Positions 8,787-19,643 of a stretch of 64,000 bases of DNA are shown here, one piece after another. Position 1 is the stretch's first letter; each line of letters opens with the position of its first letter. A program made the translations under genes and the position numbers. Origin of the DNA: Kiritimatiellaceae bacterium (GTDB lineage Bacteria; Verrucomicrobiota; Kiritimatiellia; Kiritimatiellales; Tichowtungiaceae); contig JABFQY010000006.1 in NCBI GenBank assembly GCA_013141415.1, positions 1 through 64,000 of the forward strand. Direction: 5' to 3'. Under the pieces are notes generated by a model. The model did no database searches and was not told where the DNA came from. It saw nothing but the letters and a program-made list of their open reading frames with translations.

Positions 8787-9998
8787 ATGAACAAATTCAA
8801 ACAACGCATAATAGAATTCAAAGCCCGCTTGACCTCAGTCAGTAAAGAAGAACCGCTGAACAAACTGTCGTTGGCCACAATTATTATTCTCGATCTCTTT
8901 ATCCTAACGCTAGTTTTTACCGGACTGAATGAGCACACGCAACAACTCACCACGGCTGCAGAATATATGCCGCCTGAAGCCCAGAGTATTTTTATTGATC
9001 AGGAATGGAGTTCCGCCAACCGCATTTCAGAGCTTCAGCCGCTTATTCTGTCAGACAGGAACAACTACAAGTATCGCTATGAAGGCCGTTTTGAAGAGCG
9101 AACAATCAAACTCATGCACCCGGCAAGCCGTACGTTCTACCAACAGGTAAAAACACTCTCGCAAGACAAAGAATTGCACACCCTCTTCCTAAGCCGCCAA
9201 AAATACGTTGAAGAACGGAAGAAAACCGAGATTGCCTTCGACGAGGCCAAAAGATCCTACGATACACAGCTGCTGGAAAACATCGCCAACGCTACCGCAG
9301 GCACGGCGAACGCTATCTCTACAACAGCCCGGCAATATGCACAAAAAATTGACCAGCTCAGCGGAGAAATCCGAACGACGGAACAGAAAATAAACTCTCA
9401 ACCCGACATTCAAAAACTGTGGGTTCTCATTACCCCGGATGACATTGCTCGAGAAAAAATCGTCTCCGATTACAAACATTTCCAATTCTGGTTTCCGCTT
9501 AAGGAACTCGGATGGCAACTCGTCTTTCTGCTACCTATCTTCGGCATTTTTTATGCATGGAGCGCCCGTAGCGTTAAAAATGACAATCCTATTCAGACCC
9601 TTATCGCCTCGCATCTTCTTGTGATCGCCTCTCTGCCTATCATTTTGAAAATCATTGAGCTCGTGGTTGATATTATTCCTAAGCACTTTTTTAAACACCT
9701 GTTCAATATCCTGCAAACCCTTCATCTGATGGCGCTCTGGCATTACTTCGTCATCTTCTTCGCCATAATCGTCGGTCTTTCTCTGGTTTACTTCATTCAA
9801 AGGAAGGTATTCGATAAACAGAAAATGATGCAGAAACGCCTCATGAAGAACGCCTGCATATCCTGTAATAAGCGGTTGCCACCCTGCGCAAAATTCTGCC
9901 CGTTCTGCGGGACCCGACAACTGGAAGAATGCACTGCCTGCAAACAAGAAACTCCGTCCGGCGGCCCCTGTTGCATCCATTGCGGAACATCGCGATAA
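8787..9998 (+). CDS. Membrane protein with coiled coil and C-terminal double zinc ribbon
   Basis: A 403-residue protein; ATG preceded by GGAG. One N-terminal membrane segment (about 29-50) is followed by a large helical, coiled-coil-prone domain (about 100-210). Three further hydrophobic segments follow: near [32 protein letters not shown], and [18 protein letters not shown]. The tail has four CxxC-type pairs (CISC...CPFC, CTAC...CIHC), a double zinc ribbon presumably in the cytoplasm. No enzyme motif is visible and I do not recognise a named family. Base composition looks more AT-rich than the surrounding genes, hinting at foreign origin. It stands alone between unrelated genes. Confidence 0.75.
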   Translation: MNKFKQRIIEFKARLTSVSKEEPLNKLSLATIIILDLFILTLVFTGLNEHTQQLTTAAEYMPPEAQSIFIDQEWSSANRISELQPLILSDRNNYKYRYEGRFEERTIKLMHPASRTFYQQVKTLSQDKELHTLFLSRQKYVEERKKTEIAFDEAKRSYDTQLLENIANATAGTANAISTTARQYAQKIDQLSGEIRTTEQKINSQPDIQKLWVLITPDDIAREKIVSDYKHFQFWFPLKELGWQLVFLLPIFGIFYAWSARSVKNDNPIQTLIASHLLVIASLPIILKIIELVVDIIPKHFFKHLFNILQTLHLMALWHYFVIFFAIIVGLSLVYFIQRKVFDKQKMMQKRLMKNACISCNKRLPPCAKFCPFCGTRQLEECTACKQETPSGGPCCIHCGTSR

Positions 9999-10107
9999 CA
10001 AAGGATGCTCCTAATGGATGAAAACTTCTTGGCGTCTTGGCGGTCATTTCCCCTGATGTTTGAACTTTTGTATTCCATCGCGACGGAAGGCAGGTAGAAT
10101 CCGGCGC

Positions 10108-10569
10108 ATGAGTTGGTACCTTACTCTTCTGGTTTGCGGATTGTTTCTGGTCGGCGTGGAGATTTTTATCCCCGGCGGCGTGGTCGGTATTGCCGGTGCG
10201 GCGGCGCTGGTCGGTGCGGCGGCAATGGGCTTTATGATTTTCCCGCTCTGGCTCGGCTGGCTGAGCCTGTTCTTCATTCTGGTGCTAACCGCCGTGGCGG
10301 CGTTTGTCTGGATGAAGTATTTCCCGAAGAGCCGGATGGGTAAGGCGCTTTCGCTGACTCAGCATATTTCCAAAAGAGATCAGGACGATTCCGCATGGAA
10401 GCCCGGCATGAGGGGCTCCGCGCTGAGCACATTGCGCCCCGCCGGCAAGGCGACGATTGAAGGCAAACTCGCCGATGTCATTGCCGACAACGGAACATGG
10501 ATCGAACAGAATTCCGCCATCGAAGTCACTAAGGTAGCTGGCAACCGAATTTATGTGAGGAAAATTTGA
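10108..10569 (+). CDS. NfeD-family membrane protein (short form)
   Basis: A 153-residue protein. Two closely packed hydrophobic stretches (about 3-46 and 48-70) are followed by a soluble C-terminal OB-fold (residues ~105-153) with LRPAGKATIEGKLADVIADN and a strand ending IYVRKI, the NfeD C-terminal partner-binding domain. The ATG at 10108 was chosen over upstream in-frame codons because the protein then begins directly with the membrane segment. The short form lacks the ClpP-like protease domain. NfeD proteins pair with flotillin/SPFH proteins, and floA lies two genes downstream. Confidence 0.88.
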   Translation: MSWYLTLLVCGLFLVGVEIFIPGGVVGIAGAAALVGAAAMGFMIFPLWLGWLSLFFILVLTAVAAFVWMKYFPKSRMGKALSLTQHISKRDQDDSAWKPGMRGSALSTLRPAGKATIEGKLADVIADNGTWIEQNSAIEVTKVAGNRIYVRKI

Positions 10570-11702
10570 AACTAAAGATACTTTCTATTCTCGCCCTGCT
10601 CACCGTTCTATCGACCGGTGCAGGCGCGATTGAGTTTGTACAGCGCGATCAGTTTATCAGCGGCGAAGCGGAAACTCTACGGGACGAAACCTGGGTTTCG
10701 GCGCAGAACATTACCATCAGCGGCGAAGCGCTCGACGATCTGTTCGCGGCAGGCAGCATCCTCGATCTGCGCGGAAATTTTAAAAGCGATGTCTGGGGTT
10801 GCGGAAATCAGGTCATCGCGGCGGGACGGTTCAGTGATCATGTGCGGCTGGCGGCCAAAATGCTGCAAATCTCCGGAACGCTCAACGGTTCGCTGACCGC
10901 GATGGGCAATACCGTCAAAATTGATCCGACCGCTGTGATTGCAAAAAATATGCTTTGCTTCGGCGAAACGATTATCAGCGAAGGTGCCGTCGACGGCAAC
11001 GTGGAGGTTGTGGCAAAACAGGCGACGCTCGGCGGAAAAATTTCCGGTAACGTTTCCATTGCGGCGCAGGAAATTGTGATTCTGCCCGGCACGGTGATTG
11101 GCGGAAACCTGAACTACACGGCTCCAAAAGAACTGGTGCTTTCCCCTTCCGTCACGCTCGGCGGAAAACTAAATCGTACGTTTGAGGCTCAGCCGCCGAA
11201 ACAATACTTGAAGCCCGGCCTGATCGGCCACGTTGCTTTTGCTGTTGCCGCATTGCTGACCGGGCTGGCTTTCAGTTCGATCTTCTCCGGCTACAGCGCC
11301 AACGCCGTTCAATTGTTGAGCACCTCACGCACGGCCTGCTTACTAATCGGCTTCGCAGCCCTGTTTCTTATCCCGATCGGTTCGTTTTTTCTGCTGTTCA
11401 CATTCGTCGGACTGCCGCTGAGCATTCTGCTGATTCTCTTTTATCTCATCCTGCTCTACCTCAGTAAAATTGTGGTCGGATTCTGGATCGGCGCGCTGAT
11501 TCTGCGCCGCAAAGAAATTACAAAACAAAACCGGACCGGCGCACTGGCCGTCGGACTGCTGGTGATTTATGCGCTGACGGCTTTCACCGCGATTTCTCTT
11601 ATCATCAATATTCTGGTCGCCGTCGCCGGACTCGGCGCACTGGTTCTGGCTCTTTTTAAAAAACCGGTGCTGATTATTCAGACACCAAGCGATATGAAAT
11701 AA
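10566..11702 (+). CDS. Polymer-forming/bactofilin-like membrane protein
   Basis: A 378-residue protein starting with TTG that overlaps the NfeD stop codon as TTGA and is preceded by GAGG, so translation is coupled. A signal peptide (residues 1-21) leads to a right-handed beta-helix-like region of short repeats (about 40-200: LNGSLTAMGN, VDGNVEVVAK, ISGNVSIAAQ, VIGGNLNYTA), the polymer-forming pattern of bactofilins. Four or more membrane segments occupy about 220-365. Similar proteins combine an exported bactofilin-like domain with a membrane domain. Given the neighbours, a role in membrane organisation beside flotillin is likely but unproven. Confidence 0.75.
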   Translation: MKLKILSILALLTVLSTGAGAIEFVQRDQFISGEAETLRDETWVSAQNITISGEALDDLFAAGSILDLRGNFKSDVWGCGNQVIAAGRFSDHVRLAAKMLQISGTLNGSLTAMGNTVKIDPTAVIAKNMLCFGETIISEGAVDGNVEVVAKQATLGGKISGNVSIAAQEIVILPGTVIGGNLNYTAPKELVLSPSVTLGGKLNRTFEAQPPKQYLKPGLIGHVAFAVAALLTGLAFSSIFSGYSANAVQLLSTSRTACLLIGFAALFLIPIGSFFLLFTFVGLPLSILLILFYLILLYLSKIVVGFWIGALILRRKEITKQNRTGALAVGLLVIYALTAFTAISLIINILVAVAGLGALVLALFKKPVLIIQTPSDMK

Positions 11703-11723
11703 ACAACAACGGAGGAAATCATC

Positions 11724-12731
11724 ATGGGAAACATACTGGGCATCTTTTTACTGGTCGTCGTCTTTGTCTTCTCGGCGGTCATTCTATCCGTACTCGCCGT
11801 CTGGGTTCAGGCCTGGGGTTCCGGCGCGCCAATCAAACTCTATAACCTGATCGGAATGAAAATTCTACGCAAGGTGCCGGTCACGCTGATCGCCCGCGCC
11901 CGCATTCAGGCCATCAAAGCCGGGATTGATATCAGCAGTGACCTGCTCGAAGCGCATTATCTGGCGCGCGGCAATGTCGTCAACGTCGTGCAGGCGCTGA
12001 TCGCCGCCGATAAAGCCAACATCAAACTGAACTTCCAGCAGGCCGCCGCGATTGACCTCGCCGGTCGCGATATTCTCGACGCCGTTACCACCAGCGTTAA
12101 TCCAAAAGTGATCGACTGTCCGAACCCGAAACAGGGCACCACATTCCTCGATGCCGTTGCCAAAGACGGTATTCGTCTTCTCATTAAAGCGCGCGTAACG
12201 GTTCGCACCAACCTTGAACAGCTCGTCGGCGGCGCCACCGAAGAAACCATTATCGCCCGCGTCGGACAAGGCATCGTCAGCGCCGTCGGTTCGATGGATT
12301 CCTACAAAAAGGTTCTCGAAAATCCCGATAACATCAGCCGCAAGGTGCTCGACAGCGGTCTCGACGCGCAGACCGCGTTTGAAATCGTTTCGATTGATAT
12401 CGCCGACGTCAGTGTCGCCGGAACCGCCAATACCGCCAACGTCGGTGCCATGCTCGAAACCGAGCGCGCCGAAGCCGACAAAAAGTTGCGTCAGGCGGAA
12501 GCCGAAGGCCGCCGCGCCATGGCCATCGCTCAGGAACAGGAAATGCGCGCGCGCGTTCAGGAAATGCAGGCCAAGGTGATCGAAGCGCAGGCGCAGGTTC
12601 CGCTGGCCATTGCTCAGGCGTTCAAAGAAGGCAACCTCGGCGTAATGGATTTCTACCGGATGCAGAACGTCATGGCCGACACCTCCATGCGCGAATCGCT
12701 CGCTGGCGGTGACGAACATAAGAAAGACTAG
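11724..12731 (+). CDS. floA: Flotillin-like protein FloA
   Basis: A 335-residue SPFH/flotillin-like membrane scaffold of bacterial lipid-raft-like domains. It has an N-terminal membrane anchor (4-28), the conserved [15 protein letters not shown] and [10 protein letters not shown] blocks, [22 protein letters not shown], and a C-terminal alanine/glutamate coiled coil (about 245-300: [20 protein letters not shown]). The length matches FloA/YqfA (about 330). A good ribosome site (GGAGG) sits upstream. It follows the NfeD and bactofilin-like genes by 21 bases, the usual NfeD-flotillin pairing. Confidence 0.95.
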   Translation: MGNILGIFLLVVVFVFSAVILSVLAVWVQAWGSGAPIKLYNLIGMKILRKVPVTLIARARIQAIKAGIDISSDLLEAHYLARGNVVNVVQALIAADKANIKLNFQQAAAIDLAGRDILDAVTTSVNPKVIDCPNPKQGTTFLDAVAKDGIRLLIKARVTVRTNLEQLVGGATEETIIARVGQGIVSAVGSMDSYKKVLENPDNISRKVLDSGLDAQTAFEIVSIDIADVSVAGTANTANVGAMLETERAEADKKLRQAEAEGRRAMAIAQEQEMRARVQEMQAKVIEAQAQVPLAIAQAFKEGNLGVMDFYRMQNVMADTSMRESLAGGDEHKKD

Positions 12732-12733
12732 GC

Positions 12734-13309
12734 ATGACTGAACCTGTCAGAGCGGAAGGACTCATTTGGCTGGTCGTCGGCGTTTTCTGGGTTATTGCCC
12801 AGATCGCCGGCGCGGCGGCCAAAAAAAATCAGCCGCGCCCGCCGATAGCGAATTCGGAATCCGATGAAGTTCCTGGCAATCCGCCCGCCCTGAGCAATGT
12901 CGATGGGTTTGCTGAAATGCTTCGTAAAATGGCTGGTGTACAGCCGATTGAGAAACCAGAGCCGGAACGAGAACTGGCACCGGTATTTGTTCCGCAGACT
13001 CCGCGCCGCCGGGTCGCGATTGAAAAACTGCCGGACATCAAGCCGCTTCGCCGTGAGCCTGTTTCGCCGGAACCGGTTGCCAAAATGGTTAAAATTCCGG
13101 AAGCCGACCTCCGACCGAAAATGTCGGCTTTCCGCAACAGTGTTCCGTCGATCAAGATGCCGGCAATGAATTTGAGTTTCCGTGGCACCGAAACCTCCGT
13201 CCATGGAATTCCGAACCTTGGAAAAATCCTGAATCCGGCGGACAAAAGTTCCACCCGCCGTGCCATGCTTGGGCACATCATTTTTTCTCCGCCCAAGGCG
13301 ATGGAGTAA
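12734..13309 (+). CDS. Hypothetical single-pass membrane protein
   Basis: A 191-residue protein two bases after floA, so almost certainly in the same operon. It has one N-terminal hydrophobic segment (about 9-27, GLIWLVVGVFWVIAQIAGAA) followed by a basic, proline-rich, low-complexity cytoplasmic part. A C-terminal short segment (STRRAMLGHIIFSPPKAM) could be a binding peptide. No domain is recognised. Position suggests an accessory factor for the flotillin membrane domain. Confidence 0.7.
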   Translation: MTEPVRAEGLIWLVVGVFWVIAQIAGAAAKKNQPRPPIANSESDEVPGNPPALSNVDGFAEMLRKMAGVQPIEKPEPERELAPVFVPQTPRRRVAIEKLPDIKPLRREPVSPEPVAKMVKIPEADLRPKMSAFRNSVPSIKMPAMNLSFRGTETSVHGIPNLGKILNPADKSSTRRAMLGHIIFSPPKAME

Positions 13310-13381
13310 GGCGAAATTGGCCGCGCCTCTTCCGGCGATTATCGTCGCTATTCAGGTGCAAGTGGTCATACTTATACCGTC

Positions 13382-14818
13382 GTGAATATTGTACCTCCAA
13401 AAATAATCCAAGGCGGAATGGGTGCCAGCATTTCAAACTGGCGTCTAGCACAGGCCGTATCTCGTATCGGCCAACTCGGTGTCATTTCCGGCACGGCACT
13501 TGACGGAGTTTTGACGCGACGGCTTCAGGACGGCGATCCGGAAGGTCTCGTCCGCCGCGCGCTGGATCATTTCCCCTTCCCCGGCATGGCCCAGCGTGTT
13601 TTGGATGCTTTCTTTATTCCCGGTGGAAAACCGGAAGAGACGCCGTACAGGAAATACCCGATGCATGACCTCGAAGGTCGGCGCGAACCACTGGAACTCT
13701 GCATCGTCGGCAATTTCGTCGAGGTTTTTCTGGCCAAAGAAGGCCACTCCAACCCGGTCGGAATCAACTACCTTGAAAAAATCCAGCTCCCTCATCTGGC
13801 TTCCATCTACGGCGCTTTGCTGGCAGGCGTCGCCGTCATCATTATGGGCGCGGGCATTCCCCTGTCGATTCCCGGGGTTTTGACCGCGCTGACCCGGCAT
13901 GAACAGGCGGAATATCCTATCTACATTGCCGGCGCCGACGGCAAAGGCGAAACCATCAACCTGTCTTTTGATCCGGCACAATTCATTGAAGACATTCCTT
14001 TACCGGCGGTGCTTCAGCGACCCGACTTCCTGCCGATTGTTTCATCCGAAGCACTGGCTTCCATCCTCCTGCGCAAAGCCAACGGCCCGATTGACGGATT
14101 CATCGTTGAAGGCAATCTGGCGGGCGGACATAACGCTCCGCCGCGCGGGCAAACAACACTAAGCGCGGGCGGCGAACCGGTTTACGGCCCGCGCGATATC
14201 GCCAATCTGGCGGCTTTCCGCGAGATCGGTCTGCCGTTCTGGCTGGCCGGGTCGTTCGGCTCGGCAGAAGGACTGAAGAGAGCCTTGGCGGAAGGAGCCT
14301 GCGGCGTGCAGGCCGGAACCGCTTTCGCGCTTTGCGAAGAATCCGGTCTGATGCCCGAAGTGCGCCATGAATTAATCCGCCTCGCGCTGGCTGGAAAATC
14401 GCACGTTTTCACCGATCCGCTCGCTTCACCGACCGGCTTCCCGTTCAAGGTCGCGGAACTGGCCGGAAGCCTCTCTGACGACGCGGTTTATCAATTGCGT
14501 CAGCGCGTGTGCGATCTCGGCATTCTCCGTCAGCCGTACCGGCGGGCCGACGGAACCATCGGCTATCGCTGCCCGGCTGAACCCGATTCCGCTTATACAG
14601 CTAAAGGTGGACTGGAAGAAGACACCGTCGGGCGCAAATGCCTCTGTAATGCGCTCATCGCTAATGTCGGAATGCCGCAGCGGCTGTCTGACGGAACCGA
14701 CGAACACTGTCTGATTACGATGGGTGATGACCTCGCCGGCGTCGGCCAGTTCTGTTCACCCGGCAGCCTGGACTTTTCCGCCGCCGATGTCGTACGCACT
14801 CTGCTTGGAAATTCCTGA
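13382..14818 (+). CDS. Nitronate monooxygenase-family flavoprotein
   Basis: A 478-residue TIM-barrel FMN enzyme of the 2-nitropropane dioxygenase family. It starts with GTG and has no clear ribosome site. Signatures are IIQGGMGASIS at the N-terminus, GVISGTALDG, the mid-protein EGNLAGGHNAP (FMN-side histidine) and the flavin phosphate region GLPFWLAGSFGSAEGLKRAL...GVQAGTAFAL. It is longer than typical nitronate monooxygenases (about 320-380), with an inserted region around 85-130 and a cysteine-containing C-terminal extension. It may therefore be a PfaD-like enoyl reductase relative rather than a true nitronate oxidase. Confidence 0.8.
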   Translation: MNIVPPKIIQGGMGASISNWRLAQAVSRIGQLGVISGTALDGVLTRRLQDGDPEGLVRRALDHFPFPGMAQRVLDAFFIPGGKPEETPYRKYPMHDLEGRREPLELCIVGNFVEVFLAKEGHSNPVGINYLEKIQLPHLASIYGALLAGVAVIIMGAGIPLSIPGVLTALTRHEQAEYPIYIAGADGKGETINLSFDPAQFIEDIPLPAVLQRPDFLPIVSSEALASILLRKANGPIDGFIVEGNLAGGHNAPPRGQTTLSAGGEPVYGPRDIANLAAFREIGLPFWLAGSFGSAEGLKRALAEGACGVQAGTAFALCEESGLMPEVRHELIRLALAGKSHVFTDPLASPTGFPFKVAELAGSLSDDAVYQLRQRVCDLGILRQPYRRADGTIGYRCPAEPDSAYTAKGGLEEDTVGRKCLCNALIANVGMPQRLSDGTDEHCLITMGDDLAGVGQFCSPGSLDFSAADVVRTLLGNS

Positions 14819-14869
14819 GGTTGCAGATGGGGACTTGCGGAGCCCGCCGTTCACCGTTACCTTCTCCGG

Positions 14870-15649
14870 ATGAAAACACCGTCAAACAAACAGCTTTTGG
14901 ATGTCTGTATTGAGGCCGCATGCACGGCTGGAAAACACGCTTTAAAAAATATCCACCGCCGCGAAGAAATTGCACAGAGTTTTGACCACGATGTAAAACT
15001 GGTGATGGACAGCGAATGCCAGCGGATTGCCGAAGGCATTATTCACCGGCACTTTCCCGACCACGCGATTCTCGGCGAGGAAGGATCCATCATCAAGGAG
15101 CACGCGTTCGAATGGGTCATTGATCCGATCGACGGCACCGCCAACTACACCCGCGGATTTCCCTACTGGTGCTGTTCCATCGCCGTACGGCGCGACAGTG
15201 AAATTCTAGCCGGGTGCGTTTTTGTTCCGGTGCTGAACGAATGCTACACCGCCACCGTCGACGGCCCGGCTCTTTGCAACGGTGAGCCGGTTCACGTTTC
15301 GGCTGTTCCGAGTCTTCAAAAAGCGGCGTTCTTCGCCGGGCTCACCAAGGATATTGATCCGCGTTCGCTCAGCTTTTTCAGCGATATGGCTCCGCGCGTC
15401 AGCAAAATCCGAATGCTCGGTTCGGCGGCAATCGACATCTGCCACATCGCCTGCGGCCGATCCGACGGCTACTTCGAGGCCGGACTTTATTTCTGGGATG
15501 TCGCCGCCGCCGGGCTGATTGCCGAACGCGCCGGAGCCGTCTGCACCGCTTATCCGCGCGCCGAAGAACACGGCCTGCGTTTTCTCTGTACCGTTCCGCA
15601 CATTCACGCTGCCGCACGGAAACTGGTTGAAAAACATTTTAAGGACTGA
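14870..15649 (+). CDS. Inositol-monophosphatase-family phosphatase
   Basis: A 259-residue Mg2+-dependent phosphatase. The metal-binding motifs are visible: GEEGS (about 68-72), DPIDGTANYTRGFP (about 84-97) and the C-terminal WDVAAAGLIAERAGA (about 205-219). Length is typical. The family acts on inositol phosphate, fructose-1,6-bisphosphate, histidinol phosphate or PAP; the substrate here is not decided by sequence. The methyltransferase gene follows by two bases. Confidence 0.9.
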   Translation: MKTPSNKQLLDVCIEAACTAGKHALKNIHRREEIAQSFDHDVKLVMDSECQRIAEGIIHRHFPDHAILGEEGSIIKEHAFEWVIDPIDGTANYTRGFPYWCCSIAVRRDSEILAGCVFVPVLNECYTATVDGPALCNGEPVHVSAVPSLQKAAFFAGLTKDIDPRSLSFFSDMAPRVSKIRMLGSAAIDICHIACGRSDGYFEAGLYFWDVAAAGLIAERAGAVCTAYPRAEEHGLRFLCTVPHIHAAARKLVEKHFKD

Positions 15650-15651
15650 CC

Positions 15652-16476
15652 ATGGCAAAGAAAAAAAAGTTTCCCGACTTACACCATCTCTACGAAGCCT
15701 CTGTGCAGGGCGTTGAAACCGACGTCGATTTCGCAGCACGGATTTTCAAAAAGAAAAACGGGCGCGGCCCGAACGATCTGCGCGAGGATTTCTGCGGCAC
15801 CGCCGCCCTCGCCTGTGAATGGGTTAAACGCTCACCGCAGCACCGCGCATGGGGCGTAGATTTTGACCGTCCGACACTCGATTGGGGCATTGCACACAAT
15901 GTATCGCAACTCGGCCCGAACGCCGGAAAACTGAAACTGTTCTGCTCCGACGTGCTAAAGGTCAAAACCCCGCCGGTTGACCTGGTAATTGCACTTAATT
16001 TTTCCTACTGCGTTTTCAAAACCCGCCAACTGCTGCTCACTTATTTTAAACGGGTACATGGCTCGCTGAAAAACGACGGTCTGTTCATCATGGACATCTA
16101 CGGCGGGACCGAAGCGATCTCCGCCAAACTCGAACCGCGCAAGGTGGACGCCTTCACGGCCGCCGACGGAACGAAGGTTCCTTCATTCAAATACATTTGG
16201 GATCAGGCCAAATATAACGTGATTGATCACCACGTCGTGAACTACATCCATTTTGACATTCCAAAGGTTGGTAAAATCAAAAAAGCCTTCACCTACGACT
16301 GGCGACTCTGGACTCTGCCGGAGCTGCAGGAACTGCTGATCGAAGCCGGTTTTAAATCAGCCGAAGTCTATCTGCACGACTGGACTAAAGACGGAGAATC
16401 GGACGACATCTACCGCCGGCGCACAACGTATGAAAACGCGCTCGGCTGGGTCGCCTACGTCGTCGGGATCAAATAA
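15652..16476 (+). CDS. Class I SAM-dependent methyltransferase
   Basis: A 274-residue protein with a Rossmann-type SAM pocket: DFCGTAALACEW (motif I, about 44-55), GVDFDRPTLDWG (acidic loop, about 64-75), and LVIALNFSYCVFK (motif IV, about 109-121). A C-terminal extension contains FTYDWRLWTLPELQELL, common to methyltransferases of this class. The substrate is unknown. It starts two bases after the phosphatase gene, so the two are co-translated or co-transcribed. No membrane or signal segment. Confidence 0.85.
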   Translation: MAKKKKFPDLHHLYEASVQGVETDVDFAARIFKKKNGRGPNDLREDFCGTAALACEWVKRSPQHRAWGVDFDRPTLDWGIAHNVSQLGPNAGKLKLFCSDVLKVKTPPVDLVIALNFSYCVFKTRQLLLTYFKRVHGSLKNDGLFIMDIYGGTEAISAKLEPRKVDAFTAADGTKVPSFKYIWDQAKYNVIDHHVVNYIHFDIPKVGKIKKAFTYDWRLWTLPELQELLIEAGFKSAEVYLHDWTKDGESDDIYRRRTTYENALGWVAYVVGIK

Positions 16477-16550
16477 CCTTACACTGTTTTCCGGTTTACT
16501 TTCCCGAGGCTCCTGCCAATAATAAAGACGAAGACAAAGGAGGGCTATCA

Positions 16551-16949
16551 ATGAAAATCTTATCGACTGTGGACTTCTCGACTACGTCGGAAACTATCCT
16601 GAAAATTACGAAAACCTATGCGAGCAAGCTGAATGCCGAGGTATTCCTGATTCATGCAGAGCCATTAGAAGCCGATGTTGACGATCCGGAACATGACACC
16701 AAACCGGAATCCATGCGCTTAAGAAAAGATGCGTTAGCGCTGGAAAAAGCCGGTGTAAAAGTGACGCCTTTGTTTATACAGGGACCGGCTTGTGAAATTA
16801 TTCTTGCGGAAGCCATACGGCTAAAAGTCGATCTGGTTATCATCGGTGCGCATGGACATGGCGGAACGAACTGCAAGGTGTCTGTCGGCAGCATCAGCGA
16901 ATGCATTCTGCTTCGATCAAAGATACCGGTACTGGTTGTTCCTCTTTGA
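16551..16949 (+). CDS. Universal stress protein (UspA family)
   Basis: A 132-residue UspA fold. It starts MKILSTVDFS, and the C-terminal ATP-binding motif reads GAHGHGGTNCKVSVGSIS, close to G2xG9G(S/T). The final strand IPVLVVPL is also typical. An excellent AAGGAGG ribosome site precedes the ATG. It is a single-gene unit ending at a terminator (17064-17100). Confidence 0.92.
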   Translation: MKILSTVDFSTTSETILKITKTYASKLNAEVFLIHAEPLEADVDDPEHDTKPESMRLRKDALALEKAGVKVTPLFIQGPACEIILAEAIRLKVDLVIIGAHGHGGTNCKVSVGSISECILLRSKIPVLVVPL

Positions 16950-17063
16950 TTTCAAACTGACCGGCGGCACTTTTCGGCGCTGATAAAAATCTGAAAATTT
17001 TCCGATATTCGGCGCTTTTTTTCTTGCCTTTTCCAAACTCCAGAAACCTGACCGACTTCACAT

Positions 17064-17100
17064 AAAACCCCCGTAAAATAAGGGGTTTTTTTGTTTTTTT
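17064..17100 (+). terminator. Intrinsic terminator after the universal stress gene
   Basis: AAAACCCC (17064-17071) pairs with GGGGTTTT (17082-17089) across a 10-base loop and is followed by a long T run with a single G. It separates the stress gene from gyrB. Confidence 0.85.
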
Positions 17101-17117
17101 TACCCAGTTTTCGGTAG

Positions 17118-19622
<2,505 letters not shown>

Positions 19623-19643
19623 CGCACAGGAAACTTTACCGCA

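Noticed and set aside
8408-8953. N-terminal extension of the DEAD-box helicase
   Set aside because: Residues before [10 protein letters not shown] are random-looking, and a good ribosome site precedes the ATG at 8407.
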